From Macropodus opercularis (Eukaryota > Chordata > Actinopteri > Anabantiformes > Osphronemidae), in NCBI GenBank assembly GCA_030770545.1, contig CM061109.1, forward strand, positions 992,001 to 1,056,000: a stretch of DNA of 64,000 nucleotides, read 5' to 3'. Of the stretch, positions 24,001 to 37,100 are shown piece after piece; the first letter of the stretch is position 1, and each line of letters starts with the position of its first letter. The notes under the pieces were generated by a model. It was not told where the DNA came from. It saw nothing but the letters and a program-made list of their open reading frames with translations, and did not search any database. The position numbers were made by a program, and so were the translations under genes.

Positions 24001-27000
24001 TGCATTTAGTGTCCTACTCAGCCTGGAGGTGTGCATGGTTAGAATGGTTTTACGATTATGCAAATGAAGGCATCCACAAACTCTGAAGGAAGGCGTAACA
24101 TCTGAAGCATCTGTCCTTAATTGCTTTGGTCTATCAAACTATTCTTTATATTAATCGTAATTAGATTATTACATTTATCATTGGATATTTATTCTTTAAG
24201 TGCACCTGACCATCTGTTATCTCTGTCCAGTAATGAAATGCTGACTTACAACCTAATTTATTCAAAAATCTGTTTTGCTTATCTTCAGACGGCAGAAGAA
24301 ATATGAACAAGCAGCTGTGAGCCGTGATAATATGAGCAGTGGGGTTTTTACATTTTATATAGCAGCAAACACAACTGTGAAGAAGTTGAAACAGTCCAGA
24401 GGCTGTTGGCCTGAGGGGAATGTGCGGCTCTTCAGCTGCTAGTCACTAACTTTGCTCGTGGAAAGAAGTTTATCCAACAGCAGCGACCTGATGAAGGTAC
24501 AAAGCTCAGTATGGTGGAGAACGTAATTCAAGCCCTCTACATATATGGTTATATATTATAGAGCATTTACCGTTGTGGTGATGTTTCTATTTGTTCTATA
24601 AAGGTTTGCAGTTCTAAACAGTATATACTCTACATGTACTCATGTGCATAATTATAGGATTGCGGCACCATAATTCATCATGTAGACATTGCTGCCACAG
24701 AAGAAAAATGATGATAAAAGTGATAAATCGGTCCTTTAGCAGCAACAACGTCTTAGTGTGATTCATCAGGCATCCTGCACAGTCTCTGCTGGTAATTATG
24801 ACCATGACAGAAACGCTTCCTTTCCACGGAGGAACCGCTGCTTGAAGGGCTGCATGTGACTCTGGTCCACGGCTCAGCCCAACGCAACTGTCACTCAGTG
24901 CACAGGAGACGCCGGAGGCAAGGGAGGGTACGAAAGCAGGTGTAGAAGGTCAAGAACCCTCTTAAACAAAAACACTCTGACATTATCTTCCACTGTGAAG
25001 CCATCGGCTGATTACGTTTGGTAGAGTCGCCGACTCCAGTAAAGATGGTTTGGTTTGAATTTCTATTCGGACTCAACAGAACTGGCACCACACAGAATGA
25101 AAGTCTACTATTCTGCTCCACGTCTCCCTGCACCATCGCGTTCCACTACGTATAAACAGACCTTTAGTTCCTAGTCGACGTTCTCGTTTTCTCTCCCCAC
25201 CAGCTCATGACCCCACGGAGCAGGTGGTTGGATTAAAACCTCTTCTGCAACAGACACACTACAAAGCTTTGTGTGTCTTACTAGTCACAGGTATCAACTG
25301 TTACAGTAACTGCTGCTGTAATGGGATTTGCAGGCGTGTGTCGATCAGGCCACGGTCATAGACTGAGGATCGACTGGTGGGTAGTGTTTGTGTGAGACCC
25401 GTCTCACTGTGGTCCCCATCAGAAGCACAGAGCTTTAATCAGCTCACAGCATTGCCTCTGCTTTCATTTTGAATAAAAAGCGCCACTTCAAATCGCTTCA
25501 GCCTCACCGAGTGCTCCCATCATAAACGGCCTGCAAAAGTCAAAGGTGACGGGCCCAAGTCTGAAGGCAGCGAAACAATTAATATTCACTCCACACGCTG
25601 GCTCACAGCGGCTGAAAAAACAACCATCCGAAGCAATTAACCTTTTGTCCTGGACGTGATGTGTGGGCAACCTAACAAGGCTGTTCTGTGCTTTTAATTA
25701 CTCTCCACAGCTGCTGAGCCCAGCCAGGATTAAAAGTTATTTCAAGGTAAAGCGGAGCAGGGACAGGAACGCGACAGTGACAAGTGACGTCAGCGATAAC
25801 ATAACCAGATAACTCTGTGCATCAGAGTGGAACTCAATGCGTCGGAAGCAGGTCTCGTCTGTCTGCGGCTTTCAATAACAATTCCATTCAAACTCGGACT
25901 CAAGCCACGCGTGAGCCAGCAGCCAATAACTGCTGCTGACGCCAGTGTCGTGACCCACCTACTCGGGTTCAGTAAAACGGAATATTGGAAAGAAAGGCGA
26001 TGAAGTTTCGATGGAAGCAGTGTCGGAGAGGAGGACAAGTCATCGGGCTACATGGGTTTGTCTTGTAACGTCACACCCCCATAACTCTTACAGTATTATA
26101 ACAGCAACCTGCTGCTTCTCATCAGTGTGACACATACTGTAAGTAGAGCAATAAGCCTCGAAGGAGCAGGACCGAACAAGTGGCCCGTTCGCGCCGAGGT
26201 CGTTGCAGCTGTTATTTCAGCCAGCGTGTGGTTCTGGTGTGTTCCTGGGCTGCTGCCGGGTCACAGATGGACGTCTTGCTTTATTTTTACAGAGAAGCAA
26301 GCAGTTAACAAGCGACTGTGTGAGCCTACGCTGGCACCAACAACGCGGCTGTGCTCGCCATGATTACATTCAACAAGAACTCCGGCGGCAAACGCACTGG
26401 TTCTTATTATCGCTGGTCATTCTGCTCCACGGTAACGAGCACCAACTACCACTACAACTAGCACCGACCCTAAGCCCGGCCTCAAGCAAAGGGGTCCAAA
26501 GTCTAATCTGGACCGAGAGCAAACTAATTCACGTCCTTCAGAAAACAATAGAGATTTCAACACGCAGCGTGGGTTGGTTTGTTGTCAGACAGAAAACCAC
26601 AATACGTGTGTCAAAAATGTAGCTGACGCACGTCTCAGACCATCTGGCGAGATGCTGCTTGTTTCAGTTGGTTCTCAGGCCTCAGAACCGGTTCCGTCCC
26701 CCGCTGGGTTCTGAGTAGTCCTCAAATATCATGAAGATGTAACGAGATCTAAATGAAGGGTAAGAAATCAGCCCTGACTGATATTTATTTTGCCATTTTA
26801 ACCAACATACTGTATCTGAATACATAAAACGTTGCTCCTTTGCTTTCCTCAGCTCCCGTACAACTGCTCACAACCGACAACTGTCACATCACACTTGATC
26901 CATTTTAACAGACAGACTCCTGCCTCTTTATCGTTACTACAGCCTTCCTAATTTCTCATTTCACATAATTTGTGTACCTTCTTTGCATCGTCGCCACTTC

Positions 27001-28670
27001 CTCAATTCTCTTCCTGTTTATTTCCATCGTAATCGTCACATTCATCATCATCATCATGTTCAATACGCCACAACAAATGTGAAAATGTTTAAATCAATAT
27101 GTTCCAAGTACCATCAATACTTCTACTGGTGCTGTAGGTCTTCAGTCTCTCAGTGAGCTTCAGAGACAACATCATCCCAAGCCTGTCCAACTATTACTGC
27201 ATTTGTCCAGTCTACGTTACGCTAAAGCTCTACTAAGGCTGAGCGAGTTCCTTCCGTTTCAGAAATGTGGAGGCTCCCTGAGGCAGATAACCCACAGCTA
27301 CAAACATGATCCCTCCATCTTACCAACCACTGGCCACCGGCGTGAGACACACAGTGAATTCCAGGCCTGTGATTCACTCATTTGTCAGACCAAACAAACA
27401 TGACATCCTCACCGGCTGTAAGCAAACAAGTGTGGTGGTGTGTGAGCGGTGACGCCAGGCTGTGGAACGCAGCGCGTCGAGCGAGTACAGAACTAGGAAA
27501 AGGCAGAAGCGCGGCGGCAGACGGCCCCAGTCACTCACACCGGCCATTCGGCCTCAGCTCCGGGTGCTCGGCTGCCACTGCTTTAGTCCGTCCAGCCAGC
27601 GCCGCCTGCTTGCTCCCTGGAAAACAAGGTCCTCTCCAGGCTTCTACCTCACATCTCATGGGTCACGTTTCCAGCAGCTGGTGCCCAGAGGACCACGACC
27701 GCTGCTAGTGTGTCCTCACCTGTTGCTGCACCACCGGTGAGCTGGACATGTCTGGATGTTGCAGCTCGATTCGTTTGCTCAACAAACCCAGTAAAGTGCG
27801 ACCTGAGCACTTGGTTTAGAAGTGAAGTAAACTGTTTAACTTGTTGTTACGGACCGTCAGCATCCAGAGTGAGGGAGCAGGCCCAGAAAACTCACCCAGA
27901 AAAATGATGGTCTGCTTCCTGGCGGTCGAGACTCTTGTATTTTCGCGACTGACTGCGTCTCCGGTTCCATCCGGCCTCGAACCCACGGGTCTGCGCAGAA
28001 CCTGGATCATGGCTCGGCACATGAAGGCCACGCCGATCACCACGACCGCGTACATGATGAAGGCCACGAAGATGCTGGCCCGGTACATGTCCCAGTGCTC
28101 CGTCAGGTTGGTGCAGAACGTCAGGTTCTGGACGGGGGCGCGCCCGCGCGCGGTAACGTGGCCCTGCGCCCCCATCGTGATGAGCAGCGGCAGCGCCACG
28201 AGGCAGGACGCGACCCAGGCCGCGGCGATGAGCGCGGACGTGCGTCTCCCGCCCCACGTCTTGTAGCGGAAGGGTTGGCAGGTGGCGACGTAGCGCTCGT
28301 AGCTGAGCGTCGCTATGTTGAGGATGGTCGCGTAGCTGCACGCCTCGAACAGGAAGTTGTAGATCTTACACGAAACGTTTCCCGACGTGCTCATGAAGGG
28401 GAACCAGATGGCGAAGTACAGCTCCACGGGCATGCCGATGAGCAGCACCAGCAGGTCGGAGCACGCCAGGCTCACCATGTGGTCCGTGACGTTCTTCTGC
28501 AGGTAGCCCTTCTTCCGCAGCACCTGCGTCACTCTGATGGTGATCGAGTTGCCCAGGATGCCCGTCAGCAGGATCAGGCTGTACAGCACCGTCATGAACA
28601 CTTTGACGGAGTAGCTGGGCTCCAGCTTACGCCAGTCCTTCACGTCCGCCGCCTCCGTGTTGTCGCCCAT
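18044..28670 (-). CDS. gpr39: GPR39, ghrelin/neurotensin-family class A GPCR
   Basis: Two exons join in phase 1: 28670-27896 and 18513-18044 (stop TAG), giving 414 residues; human has 453. The start lies in a good context (GCGGCCATGG). Exon 1 carries TM1 to TM5. Landmarks are GNSITIRVTQVL, DHMVSLACSDLLVLLIGMP, ERY at the end of TM3, the TM3 cysteine (NVSCK) and its partner in loop 2 (FCTNL). Exon 2 carries TM6 (MVCWLPNQIRR), TM7 with NPFLY, and a Ser/Arg-rich tail. Splitting TM5 from TM6 with one large intron (9,382 bp) is the known GPR39 gene structure. Mammalian GPR39 senses extracellular zinc and signals through Gq, Gs and G12/13. Here the zinc-binding residues are absent (see findings), so zinc sensing should not be assumed. 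Confidence 0.95.
20674..20690. repeat. TG dinucleotide microsatellite
   Basis: About eight uninterrupted GT units lie inside the gpr39 intron. Confidence 0.8.
23640..23972. mobile_element. Tc1/mariner-like non-autonomous element
   Basis: The ends form degenerate terminal inverted repeats. The left end reads ctgccaaagtactggctcag. The right end, reverse-complemented, reads acaccaaaagtattcgctcc. Both resemble the ccaaaagtattcgctcaccc terminus of a widespread teleost Tc1-like repeat. The interior also matches what I remember of that family (gggctgaggtcaggactc, catggaccttgctctgtgca). At about 330 bp, with no open transposase frame, it is a dead internal-deletion copy. Boundaries are good to about 10 bases. 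Confidence 0.6.
27816..27895 (-). other. gpr39: intron-retention extension giving a five-TM GPR39 isoform
   Basis: If the exon 1 donor (GTGAGT, minus, starting at 27895) is not used, the frame continues for 26 codons to a stop at 27816. The product would be 284 residues with TM1 to TM5 only. Truncated five-TM GPR39 forms have been described in mammals and, as I recall, in seabream. Expression here is inference. Confidence 0.4.
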
Positions 28671-31600
28671 GGCCGCGGGCTCGGACTCGCCAGGTGGAAC
28701 CGGTGTCTGTGATTAGAGGCGGGGTCCAGAGGTGAGCGGCCGACGAGGCAACAGCTCGCAGGACGTGTAGCTTCCAAGGTGAGGGTCAAAGGAGTCCTGA
28801 CCCAAGAGGCCTCCGCCTGAAGACAACGCTAATGGTCTCTTCCCATCTGTGAGGACCAACGGGTTCTGCCTGCTTTCCCCAGGCCAGAGCCGACCGGCTG
28901 CAATCTGAGCAGCGTTGGCCAACATCAGCTCCTGAGCCTCCCTCCGCCCTCCCAGGAGGGCAGGGCAGCTAAACATTAACCAGCAGCACCGACGGCTGGT
29001 AGGAGCAGTTCCCTTCCTTATCATCTGATTAATGTCCTTCCCTCTGACACTGGTTTACTCCTACGGCCAAGTTACTGAAACATCCCAGAGGTTTATGTAG
29101 ATCAGAGAAAAACAGCGAACAGGACAAAAAGCAACTAGAGCTGAATTCTAGGAATTTGGATTGGATGCAGTTGAAAACAAACCCTGAGGGTCCAACGCGC
29201 TTAGAATGTGCAACACAGAACTATTTAAGGAAGGCAGACAAGACGAGCACGGACAAGGCAGGTATGTGCTTATTAAAACACACTGACGTGTTTAAACAGG
29301 GACGACACCGAGCAGATGCAGCTGCATGAGCGACTATCCTGCAAAACCGGTCCTGCGGGTTCTAGCCTCTTTACATGAGAGATGCCTGTGGGTCAGCTGA
29401 GACGGGCTCCAGCGAACCCACGGCTGTGAGGAGCAAGCGGCTCCGATGTTAGCGACAGACAAAGGTGCGACTTGGCTGCGGGGGCCAGCAGCAGGAAGTG
29501 ATGCTTGAAGCTGATTAGATAAAGTCCTGAGTGCTGCTCTGACAGAACACGGTCACATGGTGCTGGACACCTTCATGCTCCGCGTTGCATCACATTGGCC
29601 TGAAATTAAGTGTCCGCAGCGAAGAACAATCCAAGGTTGATTGTTCGTGACAATACGGGAGCCTCTTAAACTGGCTCACATCTCAGTTATGCGCCGTTAT
29701 GCTGAGGTTCCGTGTATGTAATTACATACCGTGACAGTTTTGACGGGTTCAGGCCTTTGTGCCTTTGAGCTCTAACACGTCACGACCACATTGTGCTGGA
29801 GCAACAGCTCACTCCGCTGTCGTTTGGAAGTAAACAACAGACGAGTCACATGAGAGCAGCTTAGCTTGTTTACATGGGACCCGGTGATGCGTTGGAGACA
29901 AGGACAGCAGTGAGCCAACAATGAGCCTTTTGCCCCAAAGCAAAGGGCGTCGAGGAAAAGGCCCCTTTAGTTCAATCTCAACTTGCTACTGAAGAATGTA
30001 AGACACTCTATACTTTACAGCGCCTGAGGGAAAATGCACTCGCTTGGTGTAGCACCATGCTGCCGACGACACACGAGACCTGCCTGCGTAGACGTTCAAC
30101 AGAGCAACCCACGGTTCCTGTGCTCTGCTCAGGCTCCACGGAATTTCAAAGTTATCATGTTGAAAATCTGTTTTCGTATCGTATCATCGGAGAGAACATT
30201 TAGTGTAAGGTTTTCGAACACATCTCTTTCTGGGAATTGGGCAAAAACATGACAGTAGTAGGTGAGAGGAGAGCGTCATGAGAGAAACTACTTCAAAGGC
30301 TCGTGTCCATTTTATCCATCTGTGAAAATCACATACATTTGGCCACGAGACATCAAATTACATGGCACAATTTCTATTGAAACACATTCAACAAACCGCT
30401 TTACTTTGGAATGTGGTAACCTGTTCATCACTGCAATCAGAATATGTCCCAGCTGAAGATCACACTGGCTATTCATTAGTAGCCAATAAATAATTAATAA
30501 GTAATGGTTTTAATTATTTCTACTCAGTTTGTTGAATTAATCAAAACGCTGGGCAGATCATAGCCAGAGCCACTTTAATTTTACCTCATACTTGAGTAGT
30601 TACATGTAACTGTTTGTCACAGTAGTCATCAGGAGTCAGCGCTGCATTCAGGTTCCACATGCGACCATTCAAACATGACAGCAGTCGGTTTCGTTTGGTC
30701 ATGATGGTCTGGACGAGCGACCGCCTGACACTGCCCTTACACACACAATGCTGCGATCTTCAAGATGGTTTCACGATGAGTGATGAGCCAACACTCAGTC
30801 TGCATCAGCTTTCACACGTAATCCTGAACAATAGTAGAGTCAGGGCTGGGAAATGATCCTGATCCAGGGAGTCAAGAACCGAGGCAGAAAACAAGAGGCA
30901 GCTTGGTGGAGACGGCTTTACAGTCAGGAGACAATCACAGCTATGCGTCACATCTTGGCATTTACCGTGTACCTTCAAAAGACATATTGTTCTGTAGCAA
31001 AACACCGTTTATCACACAGGCTTAAAAAGATGTGTTTTAATAGTGCAGTGTAAGTATGAAAGCAGACTTGCAAAATAACAGGATAATTCAAGAGCCTGGG
31101 TTGATAAAAGGGAAGTTATTATCAAAGTTATTATCTTTTCTGGGCTTTGTTTTAGAGCATATATATGTTTTAATAACATTAAAAAGACAAAGATATGAAG
31201 AACCTGAGAAAGAAAAAAAACACACCCATAGTTTCACAAGCACCACTGATAGAAGGCGGGAAATTAATTTTCTCTTGAATTACGTTCAGACTAATATCAC
31301 CGTAAAACCGAATCAACCTAAATACAAAAGCACTGACACCTTGGGTCATGTCAGAAGGGGGACTGATTGGAAAAGCAAGTGCAATAATGAACCAGAACAA
31401 ACCCAGTTCTGTCACTTAAAGTGCTCAGCCTGTTCATTCACCCTCACATGATGGTTATTACTTCCTCCACCTCAGATGTGCAGCCAGTGGTACAGTGCAA
31501 CAAAAACACTCTGCGGTTGTACACACATCTGACATTTAACAGGATGGGTACAACAACATGCACATTATTTACATCCCACATTACAAGACGGACAATAAGG

Positions 31601-33688
31601 CCGCTAAATAAAAAGGCCTTTTTCTCATCACACTAAATTACAATAAAGTAAATTAAATCAACTTTAATCAAATTTTGCTTATCGAGTAACGGAACATAAA
31701 TAACATCTCAACTAATGTGGCATAATCAGTAAAATTTGGCTTCTTCCTCTGACAACTATCGCTTACAATAGGCCAAATGGATGCATAATCTCAGAGGGAG
31801 ATGCGTCTGTAGTGGTCATCTGAAGGTCACAAAGCATCAATACTATATTCCTACGTCTACAGTATTTACACTCATGTCAAACAGGACACTGCTCAGTAGA
31901 GCAGACAACCGTTATTGCAGCAAGGCATTTGTAGCTTATATTGGAAGGCTTACTGACAGTTCAGAGACAAAACGTATGTTCCTATCACAGTATGACTTCA
32001 TGATCCAGCACCACCAGGAAAAAGAACGGAAACAAGAAAGCTGTGGAACGTCAACATTTTCTTTCAGCTGTAGTGTGATTTCATTTTTACTTCTCTCAAC
32101 ATCAGTCTCTGTGAATGTTCTTCACTGAAAAAAGGGTATTTTATGTTGAGGGAATAAAGTAAGTGATGAATAAAACAGAGTCCGTTTTAGTATCACTGTA
32201 AACTCATAGCGCAGAGGTCAGTCTAAATGAATTGCGGCATTGCCCATGGTGCTCACAAAGGGCAACGTTAACTCCTGCACTTTTCAGTTCTCTCAGTTTA
32301 CGATCCATGAGCAGATTACACCAACTTCCTTGGATCCAGGTGATGAAATGAGTCACAGCACTGAAGTACATTCGATGTACATGTAATTCAAGGTAAAACC
32401 TCACTCGTATGCTGACCTGATGATACTAAAACCATCAGGGTTGCTCTGCGACTATGGAACAGCTCATAAAGAAATGCACTTCCTGCTCCATGCATATACC
32501 TCCAAACAAGCAGCAAGGCTTAAACACCCTGACAAGCACAGCGACGTGCAGAGCAGAGCTGTGTGCCTCCTAAACAGTAGATTGAACCACACACGGCTAC
32601 TCCACCTCTCTTACAGTTACATCAAGTTGAAAATGTACTGTTTCATTTGGTCACGTGACATTAGTAATGACAACGGTAATGTCCAGTACCTTGAGTACCT
32701 TTAAGAAAAAAACAAAAAACTAAAACACAATCTCAGCCTGTGATGACTGAAATGTGAAGGTAAAAACGTGTTTTTCCTCTGTAGAAAAAAACTGATCGTC
32801 TGAGCTGTAGAAAATAAATAGTTTCCATATGAGGCACTGGGGTAGTTCCACGTCTCTGAAAGCGTCCAGATTGTCAGTGAGATCCACATTCACATCCTAC
32901 AGATGAAGAAATCAAATATCACAGTTAAATCTCTTTGGAAGGCGAACGACTGGACAGTTGAGTGAATACAATATGATGCATTCTCAATAGGATGTCTTTC
33001 ATTCTATATAGCAGTTAAAATAAAGATATGTTATATATTTAAAAAAAGATATAGCTCCTTGCAGCTCAGTAAAAGCTACTTACTTCTGACACAATAATCA
33101 AAAGATTAATTCCTAATGGGATGATGAGCTGCAGCCTTGTCGTGTCGTGCGCACACATACATTTGCTCCTCCGTTAGGCTCCACGCGTCCAGCAGACCGG
33201 CTTAATCTGCCCGAAACTGCACTGTTTTCGTTCCCCGCTAACACCTCTATTAGAAACCACATGCTGAGTTCAGAATCTCTCTATGCCCTGCTGGCAATTA
33301 CTTGGCAGTTTTGGGAGCCAGATTAAAAAAAGCGCGACTAAAATGATAAATTGCGAAGGGACTTCGGTGAGATGCAGACTTTTTAGATAGCGAGGCCAAG
33401 CTCTGATGAAAAGTGTTTGCGTGGCTGTTGTTCTGATTGTCTTCTGTCATTCTATCAGTTCTATGGCAAAACAATGCGGGCGCAGTTAAATGCTCAACAT
33501 AACGCAACAATAACACTTATTTGCAATAATATTCCTGACCACCCAGCAAATATTAAGGCTGCGCCACACGGCCCATTTGCTCTCTCGCTTCGGTTCACAC
33601 TGAAACCTTCTGCTCATGCAGTAGCAAGAAGAATCACTTGTTTTTGTTACTTGACTAAACATTATTGATAACAATAATTATCAAGAGG
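28671..33688. other. gene-free interval between gpr39 and slc35f5
   Basis: Both flanking genes are on the minus strand, so this holds the gpr39 promoter/5' UTR (near 28671-29050, moderately GC-rich) and sequence beyond the slc35f5 3' end. The interval from about 30450 is AT-rich. One splice-acceptor-flanked open stretch (minus, 32896 downwards, frame beginning DVNVDLTDNLDAF) was noted but has no matching partner exon. I see no RNA gene. Confidence 0.5.
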
Positions 33689-33694
33689 TTTATT
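33689..33694 (-). terminator. slc35f5: putative polyadenylation signal of slc35f5
   Basis: This is the first AATAAA on the minus strand after the slc35f5 stop (34166). It implies a 3' UTR of roughly 490 nt. It lies just beyond the inverted-duplication arm at 33725-33946, so that arm would be inside the mature mRNA. Confidence 0.5.
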
Positions 33695-33724
33695 TTTTAT
33701 GAGTGGTATACTTGTGAATTACCA

Positions 33725-33946
33725 AGCGTTTCATGGTCATACATGGCTTGGTCTTTAAATGACAGAGACTGACCTTGTGTTGTTGTATGTAGTTTGTTAC
33801 AACATTATTTGTCTAGTTTGTTGTCTAGTCGAGTCAGGCTTATGTTATTTACCACAGGCTTTTAGCTGCGGTTACTTGCTGTCACAAAAGTTGATATCGC
33901 ATCTGCTGTCTTGTTCCAGTGGTTCCTGGCTAACCTGTCCTATCAT
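33725..33946 (+). repeat. inverted duplicate of slc35f5 intron/exon boundary, arm 1
   Basis: This 222-base block is a reverse-oriented copy of 38874-39072, with about 7 substitutions and one insertion of about 23 bases. It includes a copy of the pyrimidine tract, the TTCCAG acceptor and the first 27 bases of the slc35f5 exon that encodes WFLANLSYH, then diverges. It is not a functional exon here because it lies on the opposite strand to slc35f5. It probably falls within that gene's 3' UTR. Confidence 0.9.
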
Positions 33947-34165
33947 ATTACACACAGTGGCTTAATGCTTTGTTGACATAAGAAAATATATTGGTAATTT
34001 AGATTTTTAGAAATACTGAAGTGGGTTATTATTTAAAATTAAAACGTTTAAAACCTGTCAGATGTATACGTCTTCACATTTTGTATCAGTCTCACACCCC
34101 AACACATACCAGTCAACATCAAGACATCAAGTGATTTAGCGTTTACTTTGTGTTTGACCTCTGGA

Positions 34166-37100
34166 TCATGAACAGAAGCTTCCTTCGCCGGGGGAGACGG
34201 TGTGTAGAGGAATAAGGCTTTCACACTGCTCGCTATCTTCTGGTAGTCTGTAGGTGGAGACAACGGGGTGTCAATCATCATCACGGTCACTGTTAATCAC
34301 CAAGAGGCATTGACAGAAGAATACAGAGCATAAATGATGTAGAGAGGTTAGTCAAGCATCTACGTCTGATTTCAGACGCAACAAAGCGAGGCTGCGAGCT
34401 GGAAACAGAGTCTATTGTCCTTGTGCAGGAATGAGAATCAGAGTTAATGTGGAACCATTTGAAATAGATTTCAAGCCACAAAAAAGCACATTTTCCATTT
34501 TAAAAGCATCAAAGTAACTTCTTAAAAGACTGGGCAGGACACTTCACACACTACACAACATATTCACATTTCCTACAGTAGATTGTTAAAGGGTAAAAGC
34601 TGAAAGCCAGTTGATCCCATCAATCTACAGGTAATAACACATAATGACAGTGTTTTCAGAAATGTAACTGAAAAGTCTGACTTACAAATGCAATAAAACC
34701 TTCACTTCGCTGCTTTGTGGAAAAACGTTGGCAGCGGCTACGGCTCAGTCTTTTCCTACAGTGTCTACTTTAATTTAGTTCAGCCTATTCTTCCTGACAG
34801 ATCCTCTCACTCTTCTTCAGACTAGATGAGAAATGTCTGAACTGCCATCTCCAAGTCTTACCACACAGGTTCTATAGGCTTTAAAAGAAACCACTCCACA
34901 GCGTCTGGCACCATGGCAATGCTAGAAGATTAGCTGCTGCTCCAGCTATGTCGGAGGGTTAGTTCATGCCTTCTTTCTATGTGCTGTACTATCTCAACGG
35001 TCTCTGGTCATATTTCCTGAGTTGCTGACTTCAATGTTGCATTTCTCTCATCAGGCCAGACCCAGACATGTTTTACCTCATGCACAGTCACTTACACGGT
35101 GACGCGTCATCAGCCTGTAAACACAGGAGCTTCTAGATAGGTGTCCGACCAGAAGGGTGTCTCCTTAAACTATGTTCAACCAATTCAATATGTTCCAGTT
35201 CTATTTAGTTTTCCATTATGTGCAGATTAATGAACAAAATCACAACTTGTGTTACTTGACATGTAGAACTCCAAAGAGTTCAATGGTTTCTATTTCTGTA
35301 GTGGTTACACGTGCCTCAAGGGAATCAAATCAAGAGCATGCTTAAAGATAATAGAACACTGATAATCAGGAACATTACAAAAATGAAAGTGCAAAAGGCA
35401 CAAAACCTACTCATGACAAACAAATGCTTTAAATGAAGTCCTTCGCCATTATGTTCCATTGTCATTACCTTTAATGAAAACTGCAATCACACACTGATCC
35501 TTCCCTCCCAATGTGGCGTAATCAAACATGCAGAACACTTTTTGATGAAGGCATGTTTTCTCAATCTCCCTGCATAAAGCGAACTCACTGCTTAGAAACA
35601 CTGGGCTGTGGACGTCTGAATGGGCCATTCACATTCTTTTTGAGATCACTTTAATAAAAAGCGAATACTGGCGTCACCATGATACAAACATGCTGAATAC
35701 TTGTTAACTTGCTACAGCACAAAACCCTCCCATCCTCCTTGCTTTGTTCTCCGTGTTCACCATGTCACCACCACACTAACACACGACAATGAAATATGTT
35801 TCTTCATATTAAGTAGTAGTAGCGGGAATAGTAAGTAGTAGGTTCTTCCCCCTTGTAATCCCCACTCATTGCTTCAATAGAATCAATACAAAATAAGCAG
35901 CAGCCACGAATTAAACCAATTTATATTATCATCATTGTTATGTATTGTTATTTATTTATTTTTCGATTTTTTTTTACTTTCTTGACTGATAAATGCTGCA
36001 TGTACCTGAATCAGCCACTATCTGTTTCCATGAACCATAGTGTGTGAATGATATCTGTAATCGATAACCTGTTACTTTAGTTATAGCAAAGTTCTGTTTT
36101 TCATAGTAATTTGCCTTTTTAGTACATACCATTAAACAGATGTGTTGGCATAAAGTGAGCAAATGGATACATGTGGTTAACACATCCAGCTACAGTTCCA
36201 TTCAAACACGTGGGGCCCAGTGCAGAAAGGTTTACCTCTGAATGCGATGTTTCCTGCAAATGAAGGCGTACACTCTCCTCACTCCCACCAGGACAGGATC
36301 CCAGTTGTTGTAGTGGCATAAGAGGGTGGCGATGAAGAACGAGAGAAAGACGGGGACTGCCCCAACAAAAAACTGCCACGAGAAACGTGCCTGCACACAT
36401 GAAGAGAAGTAAACCTCCCATAGCATGTGTCTGATACATCTATTATCGCCCATCTAGGAGTGGTCCTTTGATATTTATATCAAATGACTAGGTTTATTAC
36501 GTATGTCATATAACAATATTATTTATCAAAATGTACCTTGATATGCGCCATGTGTACCGGGCGAAAATAGCTGGTCTACTGGAAAGATGAGCTATCTAAC
36601 GAAAGCATCGGTCTACAGCTAAGACTACGACTACTGTCAATGGACATGTACTACTGTCTATTAGAGAGTCTGTGGGACGTCTTTCATGTTTTCCTGATTA
36701 TAACTCATAAAAATACATTTTGATTCCACTACTTCTACAACTATTACTTCTGCGTGAATGACAAACAACCAGATGCTACATTGACTTTTGTTTTCAAACC
36801 TATACATGTAAAGACTACTTTCTAACAGTCCTGCTTTCAAGTCGGTGTATTTACCAGCTGTGGAAACTTACTTTCTGCATGTAAATATCTGCCAAAATAG
36901 AGAGTGGAATGGTGAGGCTCAGCGCCAAGGTCCCGATAAGAGAGGACGTGAGGAAACAGCCCCTGTAGACAGACAGCAGCTACCAGTGTTTTATCATGTC
37001 AAACTGACTCTCATACTTCTTCTATTCAACTCTGCTTATTTATAGTGACACTTCACAACAAAGGTCATCTTGTGGCATTATCAAATGATGCCATGATTCA

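Larger units (their letters stand above)
18514..27895 (-). other. gpr39: gpr39 intron
   Basis: A single 9.4-kb intron contains no supported internal exon. It holds a TG-dinucleotide run (about 20674-20690) and one Tc1-like element (about 23640-23972). The rest is AT-rich unique-looking sequence. Confidence 0.8.

Noticed and set aside
28095..28712. 205-codon plus frame opposite gpr39 exon 1
   Set aside because: It is a GC-rich antisense shadow of the receptor exon, with composition dictated by the gpr39 codons.
32740..32896. Minus-strand acceptor-flanked open stretch (DVNVDLTDNLDAFRDVELP)
   Set aside because: The acceptor (catctgtag) is good, but no phase-compatible partner exon, donor or known protein was found. 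The true last exon of slc35f5 is at 34247-34166.
33759..33965. 68-codon plus frame resembling the start of an slc35f5 exon region
   Set aside because: It is the inverted duplicate of intron sequence plus the first 27 exon bases, not a gene.
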